This document shows positions 58,279 to 64,000 of a stretch of 64,000 nucleotides of DNA, piece after piece. The first letter of the stretch is position 1, and each line of letters begins with the position of its first letter. Source of the DNA: Bradyrhizobium sp. AZCC 1693 (GTDB lineage Bacteria > Pseudomonadota > Alphaproteobacteria > Rhizobiales > Xanthobacteraceae); the NCBI RefSeq assembly GCF_036924745.1, contig NZ_JAZHSD010000001.1, forward strand, positions 6,819,001 through 6,883,000, written 5' to 3'. The notes beneath the pieces are model-generated. The model worked only from the letters and a program-made list of their open reading frames with translations, did no database searches and had not been told where the DNA came from. A program made the translations under genes and the position numbers.

Positions 58279-58524
58279 ATGGCCTGTACTGAAATCACTC
58301 GGCGACAGGATCGCCGTGAGGGGCTGCGTTATGCAAGCGGGCTGAGCGACACGGAACGGGGGATTGCTGAAGCCATCGATGCCTTCCCCGTCCCGCATGA
58401 GGCCGCTGAGACGGACTTGCGAGCCGTAGCGAATGCGATCATTCTCAACCTCAAGACTGCCAAGAACCACGGCCTGACCATTCTGCCGGGTGTGCTTGCG
58501 ATCGCCGAAGAGGTGATCGAATGA
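58279..58524 (+). pseudogene. Composite remnant: IS5 transposase start joined to COG2984 tail
   Basis: The 81-residue frame starts MACTEITRRQDRREGLRYAS and continues with ETDLRAVANAI, matching the first part of an IS5-family transposase (RRxGLRYASGLTDAEW... TDLRxVVNAI). It then switches to NLKTAKNHGLTILPGVLAIAEEVIE, the tail of a COG2984-type binding protein (compare [25 protein letters not shown] at 62300). It looks like a fusion by recombination, not a gene. Confidence 0.7.
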
Positions 58525-58900
58525 GTGCATGAGTCCGTTCCTGTGCAGGTTTTCGGATGCCGGGATGACGAAGCTATCCCCGGGCACCGACGGCCGGCGT
58601 CCGAAAAGCGCCAAGGCACGAAATCGCGGGAGGTGGGGCGCTGACGGTGCAGCGGGCGCTATGGGGATTTTGCCGCGAGCTCGGGCTTGAGAAGGCTGGA
58701 GCGGAGCGGTTGCGGCGAACGGTTTTCCGCCAAGCATGGGCGCGTGCGTCGGTATGAACAAGCGATCTGCGCGTGGCGCGACAAGATTGGTCGCGCGATT
58801 GGTGGTGAATCCCGCACGCTGATACGAGCGTGGGCGCTGTCGGCTGTGAGCCGGCCAGAATGGCGCTCGTCACTGCGGTCGTTGATCGGCGGCGATGGTC
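58525..58900. other. Interval without a gene
   Basis: No supported gene, only short shadows. It lies between the composite remnant and the IS91 transposase and may include an IS91 end. Confidence 0.4.
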
Positions 58901-60121
58901 TCATGATGTGTCGATCCTGATCGGCGCCGGTGCCGGTGTGGGGCGGTGCTTGGGCTCGCAGCCGCGCTCGAAGGTCTCGATGACGATCATGCGACCGCCG
59001 CAGCACGGGCATGGACGCGGCAGCACGCGGGGTTCGTTGATCGCGGCTTCGGGCGTCTCGGGTTCTTTAGGGCGCGCCGGCTGAGCGAGCAGCTGGCGCG
59101 CGTGCGCAATGTTTGCGGCTCGGGTGCCGTTGGCGAGCAGCCCATAGTGTCGGATGCGATGGAAGCCCTTCGGCAGCACGTGGATCAGGAAGCGCCGGAT
59201 GAACTCGTCGGTCGCCAGCGTCATCGCCTTGGTGCGGGCGGGCCCCTCGATCCGATAGTCCTTGTACTTGAAGGTGACACCGTTCTCGTCGGCGGACAGC
59301 AGCCGGCGATTGGAGATCGCGATGCGGTGGGTGTAGCGCGACAGATAGCGCAACACCTGCCTGGGCCCGGCGAACGGCTCTTTGGCGTAGACCACCCAAT
59401 TGATCTCGCGCAGTGGCGCCAGATAGGCAGCGAATGCAGCCTTATCGGCGAGCCGCGCATGCTCGCCGAAGAACTGCAGGCGGCCGGCGTGGTGAGCCGC
59501 GACCAGCATCTCCAGAAACAGCCTGCGGAACAACGCCGAGAGAACCTGCACGGTCAAAAAATAGCGTGGTCGGCACGCGATCCACTTCGATCCGTCCGGC
59601 GACAGGCCACCACCCGGCACGACCATGTGGACATGCGGGTGATGCGTCAGCGCGGAACCCCATGTGTGCAGCACCGACATGAAGCCGATGCGAGCGCCGA
59701 GATGCTTGGGATCGGCCGCGATCGTGAGCGTGGTCTCCGCCGAGGCTTTGAACAGCAGGTCGTAGATCACCGCCTTGTTCTGATAGGCGATGTCGGCGAT
59801 CTGCGCCGGCAGCGTGTACACCACATGAAAGTACGGCACCGGCAGGAGATCGGCCTCGCGCTCGGCCAGCCACTCGCGGGCCGCAGCGCCCTGGCACTTG
59901 GGGCAGTGCCGGTTGCGGCAGCTGTTGTAGGCGATGACGGTGTGGGCGCAGGTCTCGTTCTCGCAGCGCGCCACATGGCCGCCGAGCGCCGCCGTGCGGC
60001 AGCGCTCGATCGCACTCATGACCTTCAGCTGGCCGAGACTGACGTGGCCCGCATTGGCGCGCCGCCACGCCGCCCCGTGGTCGCGCAAGATATCCGCGAC
60101 CTCCAGCGCTGGACGCGACAC
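58901..60121 (-). CDS. IS91-family transposase (HUH/Y2 rolling-circle type)
   Basis: A 406-residue protein. The zinc-binding N-terminus is CENETCAHTVIAYNSCRNRHCPKC, the HUH metal motif is HHPHVHMVVPGGG and the catalytic tyrosine region is RYLSRYTHRIAISN. IS91 elements move by a rolling-circle mechanism using ori and ter ends. It ends 12 bases before the stop of the codirectional tyrosine recombinase at 60134, as in two-gene IS91 relatives. Confidence 0.9.
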   Translation of the reverse strand: MSRPALEVADILRDHGAAWRRANAGHVSLGQLKVMSAIERCRTAALGGHVARCENETCAHTVIAYNSCRNRHCPKCQGAAAREWLAEREADLLPVPYFHVVYTLPAQIADIAYQNKAVIYDLLFKASAETTLTIAADPKHLGARIGFMSVLHTWGSALTHHPHVHMVVPGGGLSPDGSKWIACRPRYFLTVQVLSALFRRLFLEMLVAAHHAGRLQFFGEHARLADKAAFAAYLAPLREINWVVYAKEPFAGPRQVLRYLSRYTHRIAISNRRLLSADENGVTFKYKDYRIEGPARTKAMTLATDEFIRRFLIHVLPKGFHRIRHYGLLANGTRAANIAHARQLLAQPARPKEPETPEAAINEPRVLPRPCPCCGGRMIVIETFERGCEPKHRPTPAPAPIRIDTS

Positions 60122-60133
60122 AGCTCCCGGCCG

Positions 60134-61054
60134 TTACGCCGGCGGCGGGTTCTTCCTGCTCTTCCTGGGTCTCTTGCGAGGCTGCGACAGCCGGTCGAGC
60201 GGGCTTTCGATCGCCGCGATCATGCCGGTGGCGACACGGGTATAGCGCGCCGTCGTGTCCAGTTTGTCGTGACCCAGCAACGCCTGGATGAATCTGATAT
60301 CGGTGCCGTCCTCGAGCAGGTGGGTCGCGAAGCTGTGGCGCAGCGCGTGCAGCGTCACGCCCTTCCGGATTCCGGCCGCATCCGCGGCCTCATGGAACAG
60401 GCGGTTGAGCTGGCGGGTGGTCATCGGCTTGCCGCCCCTGCGGCCGGGAAACAGCCAACGTTCTTCCAGGGGCGTTCCCGCATCGTGCCAAGACGGGCGC
60501 GCCTTCCACCATTGCCGCAACAGATCGAGCGTCTTTGACGACAGCATGACATTACGGTCCTTGCGCCCCTTGGACTGCTCGATGCGAATGATCTTCTGCG
60601 CGCTGTCGATATGCTTGACCTTGAGCCGCACCACCTCGCCGGCGCGCAACCCGCAGCCATAGCCGAGGCTGAGCAGGAGGCGGGCCTTGAGGCTGCCGGC
60701 GACGGCCAGGAGGCGCCGCGTCTCATCCTGGCTCATCACCAGCGGGATCTTCTGAGGCTCGCGGAGATGATAGATCTCGGCCGCAAGGTCCAATCGGCGC
60801 AGCGTCACGCGGAACAAGAACCGCAACCCGGTCATGATGCGGTTGCGGTTGCAGATGCTCGCGCCCGTCTCGGCCAAGTGCAGCTGGAAGCGGCGGATGT
60901 CCTCAAGTGTGGCCGTGTCGGGGGACTGCTTCACAAACGCCGCGAACCGCTTGCAACTGCTGATATGGCCTCTCTGCGTGCCCGCACAGAGCTTGCGCGC
61001 ATTCATGTCCTCGATCATGCGCTGGCGCAGCGGGCTGACAGCATCCGTACTCAT
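60134..61054 (-). CDS. Tyrosine recombinase paired with the IS91 transposase
   Basis: A 306-residue integrase (XerD/IntI-like). The N-terminal SAM-like domain is RKLCAGTQRGHISSCKRFAAFVKQ. Catalytic residues are arginine in GCGLRAGEVVRL, HALRHSFATHLL, the histidine of LLGHDKLDTTARYTRV and the tyrosine in the latter. It is the upstream, codirectional neighbour of the IS91 gene, as in composite IS91 relatives. The C-terminal extension is basic (RKRPRKSRKN). Confidence 0.88.
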   Translation of the reverse strand: MSTDAVSPLRQRMIEDMNARKLCAGTQRGHISSCKRFAAFVKQSPDTATLEDIRRFQLHLAETGASICNRNRIMTGLRFLFRVTLRRLDLAAEIYHLREPQKIPLVMSQDETRRLLAVAGSLKARLLLSLGYGCGLRAGEVVRLKVKHIDSAQKIIRIEQSKGRKDRNVMLSSKTLDLLRQWWKARPSWHDAGTPLEERWLFPGRRGGKPMTTRQLNRLFHEAADAAGIRKGVTLHALRHSFATHLLEDGTDIRFIQALLGHDKLDTTARYTRVATGMIAAIESPLDRLSQPRKRPRKSRKNPPPA

Positions 61055-61417
61055 AGGAAACTCCTGTCTTGAATGAGGTTGACGACACCTCGATCTTCAA
61101 GACAGGGCGACCCGCGCGCTATCGACGATCTTGACCCCGGCTACCGTGCTCGCGGTCGGGCTCCCCGCGCAGCGGGCTATCGCGCAGCGATTTAGTGCAC
61201 TGGCCCTTCGGGGACCTAGTGAAGGCCAATCCCAACGTCTGCTGGTCAGGGTAGACCGGAAATGGAGCGGCGTCGGTCAAATGGCGCTTTTGACCATAGC
61301 CGTCCTGCGTCACGCGCCGCATCTGCGACGCAGCATTTGATCCCGCAGTGAGTGCGACGACCATCGAAACGTGATACTCTGCGTTCCGTCGTCCTCAGGC
61401 CTGGCTAAGCGGATCGA
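61055..61417. other. Possible IS91 end and spacer, no gene
   Basis: Right after the recombinase ATG on the minus strand lies the direct-repeat-like pair TCTTGAATGAGG / TCTTCAAGACAGG (61070-61110), which may be part of the IS end. Beyond that no gene is seen. A dispersed-repeat-like segment occurs at 61245-61280. Confidence 0.45.
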
Positions 61418-62382
61418 ATGAAGCGGCGGGAGTTCATAGCGGGCACTGCGGCGCTGCTCGTTTCGCCACGGCGTTCGCGGGCCCAAGCCACGCCTCGCCG
61501 AATCGGTTTCCTGGGTAATTTCTTAGATCCGCCGGGTCGCGAGGCGTGGCGTAATGGCTTGCGCGAAAGGGGCTGGATCGAGGGCAAGAACCTGCTCGTC
61601 GAATATCGTTTGGCCGAAACCCCGGATCGCATGCCAAATTTAGCTGCCGAGTTGGTGGGTCTAACTCCCGATCTGATAGTTGCTGCCGGGCCGCAAGCAG
61701 CCGTACCCCTGAAATCGGCAACGGCCACCATTCCGATTGTGTTCGTGGCTGTGTTTGATCCCGTGGGACTCGGCCTCGTCCAAAGCTTGGCGCATCCAGG
61801 CGGCAACATAACGGGTCTTGCGACCTATGTGCCAGGAGGTTGGGTCGCAAAACGAATCGAAATCCTCCGGGAACTGGTTCCTGGCGCCTCGAAGATTGCG
61901 ATCCTGGTCAATCCGGGCAACCCAATTCACAGGCTGCTCTTGGCCGAGGAGATACCCAGTACCGCCCGAAACCTTGGCGTGGATCTCCCGATAGTGGAGG
62001 CGAGCACGGCCGAGAAACTCGACATTGCGTTTGCCTCGGCCGCTTCCCAGCGCGCCGATGCAATAATTGTTTTTGGCGATCCTCTGACCATGATCGAGGC
62101 CCCCGAGTTGTCGCGCTCGCAGCGGAGCATCATCTGCCCGCGATTTATCTCTTCCGACAATTCGCCAATGGCGGATTGGTCGTCTACGGCCCCGATATAT
62201 TCGACCTGTTCCGCCGTGCAGGCGGCTACGTCGACAAGATTCTCAAAGGCATCAAGCCTTCCGATCTGCCAATAGAGCAGCCGACCAAATTCGAGCTGGT
62301 GATCAACCTGAAGACTGCCAAAGCCCTCGGCCTGACCGTCCCGCCATCGATACTCGTCCGCGCCGACGAGGTGATCGAATGA
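61418..62382 (+). pseudogene. COG2984-type ABC substrate-binding protein, frameshifted
   Basis: The first frame starts MKRREFIAGTAALLV, a twin-arginine-like signal sequence, and runs to about DPLTMIEAPE. It then loses homology, while frame +1 continues RVVALAAEHHLPAIYLFRQF and ends [27 protein letters not shown] at 62382. The switch falls in a run of five C (62100-62104); adding one C restores GAPRVVALAAE. It belongs to the ABC-type uncharacterised binding proteins. It may be a real null allele or a sequencing artefact. Confidence 0.8.
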
Positions 62383-62928
62383 CGTCGGCGAATGTCTTTG
62401 TTGGCAGAAGCTGCCAATCCGAGATCTCCGCTAAACGGTCGCTTTCGAGGGGAAAGCGGACGTTGCCCGAACAAGCCATTTCGGTAGCGTTTGACCCAAC
62501 TGTATGGTCCGGCCGTGCGGTGCAAGAGGTTCGTCGACCTGGTTGATGCGGTCTTGCATTACTGTATCCGGCCTCTGGTTGGAGCGTGTGCTCCGGGCCA
62601 CCATGGATATCAGCGCGCATGCGACTTGATTCTCGGATAAGCCTCGAACGGGCTAGTTGGGTCACCAGTGTTCGCGCGCGCCGGAAGACCGATCACTCCA
62701 TCGTCGTCTGATCCTCTCGTAGACGTTGGGCAGACTAAACTACATCATCGATAGTTCCTCATTTTTGCGCTGTTCCTTTGTTCGTGCCGGGCGGCCGTTC
62801 CTTCGTTCCGGCCTGCGCGTGCAGACGCGCCGCGCGCAGGCGCCGTCAAGGTTGGCCGTCGCGCTTGTCTTGTCTCCCGCGTGCTGCTGCCAGGCCCACG
62901 CCTTGACGCGCCTGAGCACGGCGCGAGG
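62383..62928. other. Interval without a gene
   Basis: No supported gene. The bases around 62430-62480 (CGCTTTCGAGGGGAAAGCGG) hold an inverted repeat of the dispersed type. It lies downstream of the truncated IS110 gene and could contain its end. Confidence 0.4.
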
Positions 62929-63675
62929 TCATGCTGGACGGCACGCCATCGCATCGGTCTTGACGCACGCGAAGCCGCGCTCCTTGTTGAGAACCGCCCA
63001 CGCGATGCGGGCGAGCTTGTTGGCTAGCGCAATGGCGAGCACGTTGTGGTGCAGTCGCCTCTTCGCCGCCTCGATCCAGGACTTGAGCCCATAGCGTTCC
63101 CAATGCTCTGGCCCGAGCTTAACCAGCACGACCCAGGCCGCCTGAACGAAGAGGACGAGCAGATAGCGCTTGCCGCGCTTTGATATGCTACCGAGGATTG
63201 TCCGGTCTCTCGTCGAGATCTGTTTCGGGATCAGCCCGAGCCAGGCGCCGAAGTCGCGGCCTTTGGAGAACGCATCGCCGGTGCCGATCGCGGCCACCAT
63301 CGCACTCGAGATGATGGGACCGATGCGGGGGACCGTCATCAGCCGCTCGCAGTGCTGATCTCGACGGGCGAGCGTTTCAATCTCGCTGGAGAGGCCCTCG
63401 ATGCGAGCATCCAGGTAGCGCCAGTCTCCCGCTAAATCCTCGATCACGCGCAACATGCGAGGCGAGAGGACGTCGGTGCGCGTCGCCAGAATGCCCGGCA
63501 GTTCGACTCGCAGGAAACGCTGTCCTTGCCGTATCGCAACGCCCCGTTCCAGCAGAAAGGCGCGGATTTGATTAGTGATGTCGGTGCGCTGACTGACCAA
63601 TCGCTCGCGCACCCGATGCAGGGCTTGCAGATGCGACGGCGCTGCTGCCTGTGCAATCCCTAGATCGATAGGCAC
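62929..63675 (-). CDS. IS110-family transposase, N-terminally truncated
   Basis: The 248 residues begin at MPIDLGIAQAAAP and match the second half of IS110-type transposases: a coiled region (RERLVSQRTDITNQIRAFLLERG), then the transposase-20 domain with LMTVPRIGPIISSAMVAAIG and FGAWLGLIPKQISTRDRTILGSISKRGKRYLL. The N-terminal DEDD catalytic domain is missing, and a COG2984 tail abuts on the upstream side. It is very likely inactive. Confidence 0.8.
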   Translation of the reverse strand: MPIDLGIAQAAAPSHLQALHRVRERLVSQRTDITNQIRAFLLERGVAIRQGQRFLRVELPGILATRTDVLSPRMLRVIEDLAGDWRYLDARIEGLSSEIETLARRDQHCERLMTVPRIGPIISSAMVAAIGTGDAFSKGRDFGAWLGLIPKQISTRDRTILGSISKRGKRYLLVLFVQAAWVVLVKLGPEHWERYGLKSWIEAAKRRLHHNVLAIALANKLARIAWAVLNKERGFACVKTDAMACRPA

Positions 63676-63732
63676 TCCAAGGCCCGATGCCGGTGAATGA
63701 CCAATACATCGCGCTATCGACAGCCAATGCCT

Positions 63733-64000
63733 TCATTCGATTACCTCGTCTGCGCGGCCAAGCAGAGAAAGCGGGAAGGTGAGGTCGAGCGCCTTGGCGG
63801 TCTTCAGGTTGATGACTAGCTCGACCTTCACCGACTGCTGGACTGCGAGATCGGCCGGCGTTTCGCCTTTGAGAATCCGGCCCGCGTAGATGCCCACCTC
63901 GCGATAGGCATCCAACAGACTGGTGCCGTAGCTCATAAGACCGCCTGCAGCGGCGTAATCGCGGAATGCATAAACCGTGGGGATCGAATGATGCGCCGCT
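63733..64000 (-). CDS. COG2984-type ABC substrate-binding protein, 3' part (runs off window)
   Basis: The frame is open from the right edge and reads [20 protein letters not shown], then [38 protein letters not shown], ending DEVIE at 63733. It is the conserved C-terminal third of a COG2984 binding protein. The start is outside the window. The truncated IS110 lies just downstream of its stop. Confidence 0.85.
   Translation of the reverse strand, partial: AAHHSIPTVYAFRDYAAAGGLMSYGTSLLDAYREVGIYAGRILKGETPADLAVQQSVKVELVINLKTAKALDLTFPLSLLGRADEVIE

Noticed and set aside
58946..60538. A 530-residue plus-strand frame over IS91 and the recombinase
   Set aside because: It is antisense to two genes with complete catalytic motifs and has no domain of its own.
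62929..63675. An active, RNA-guided IS110 element
   Set aside because: The N-terminal DEDD catalytic domain is missing and the end is replaced by another gene's tail, so activity and a guide RNA cannot be supported.

Overview
The window looks like alphaproteobacterial DNA, most likely Bradyrhizobium or a close relative. This rests on high G+C, dense ABC and TRAP uptake systems, GC-rich palindromic intergenic repeats of the kind common in that group, and rhizobial-type mobile DNA. No 16S or other species marker is present, so the genus is an inference.

Left part (1 to about 18,240) is ordinary chromosome. It holds the end of a nitrate/taurine-type ABC permease with a matching binding protein, OsmC and cupin genes, a NUDIX hydrolase, a complete five-gene branched-chain-amino-acid-type ABC operon (3886-8555), a PPK2 polyphosphate kinase, a SnoaL-like protein, an Ada/AraC-type regulator, leuA, a TRAP transporter (dctPQM-like), an LTXXQ periplasmic protein and a tRNA-Lys. 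Upstream of leuA is a small ORF ending in a dense block of leucine codons followed by alternative RNA pairings. This has the form of a leucine attenuator.

Middle part (about 18,300 to 43,000) is accessory DNA: an IS5-type element, an integrase/excisionase pair beside a tRNA-like fragment, an IS481 remnant, a LuxR-type regulator, and a 4042-residue RTX/VCBS protein with four tandem macro-repeats of about 2.3 kb. After a poorly coding stretch come a HigBA toxin-antitoxin pair, an AlpA-like regulator and a small mobilisation module (TraA relaxase, TraC/TraD-like proteins, candidate oriT). It ends at a 3' fragment of an initiator tRNA-Met that keeps its terminator, which reads as an integration boundary.

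Right part (43,000 to 64,000) is a mosaic. It contains a membrane-anchored metallophosphoesterase, an FmdB-type zinc ribbon with a Tat-exported amidohydrolase, a secreted glycosidase fused to RTX repeats, and a MacAB-like export operon with a small secreted protein and a sigma-54-type activator. It then passes into IS91, a tyrosine recombinase, IS110 and broken COG2984-type substrate-binding proteins. Cyclase fragments, a MITE-like inverted repeat and dispersed repeats lie between the genes.

The parts most worth following up are the leuA leader, the macro-repeated RTX protein without an adjacent type I exporter, the mobilisation module with its oriT and tRNA boundary, the RTX glycosidase, and the exporter/regulator cluster whose activator reads GAFTDA instead of GAFTGA. 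I did not find a wholly unprecedented multi-gene system.
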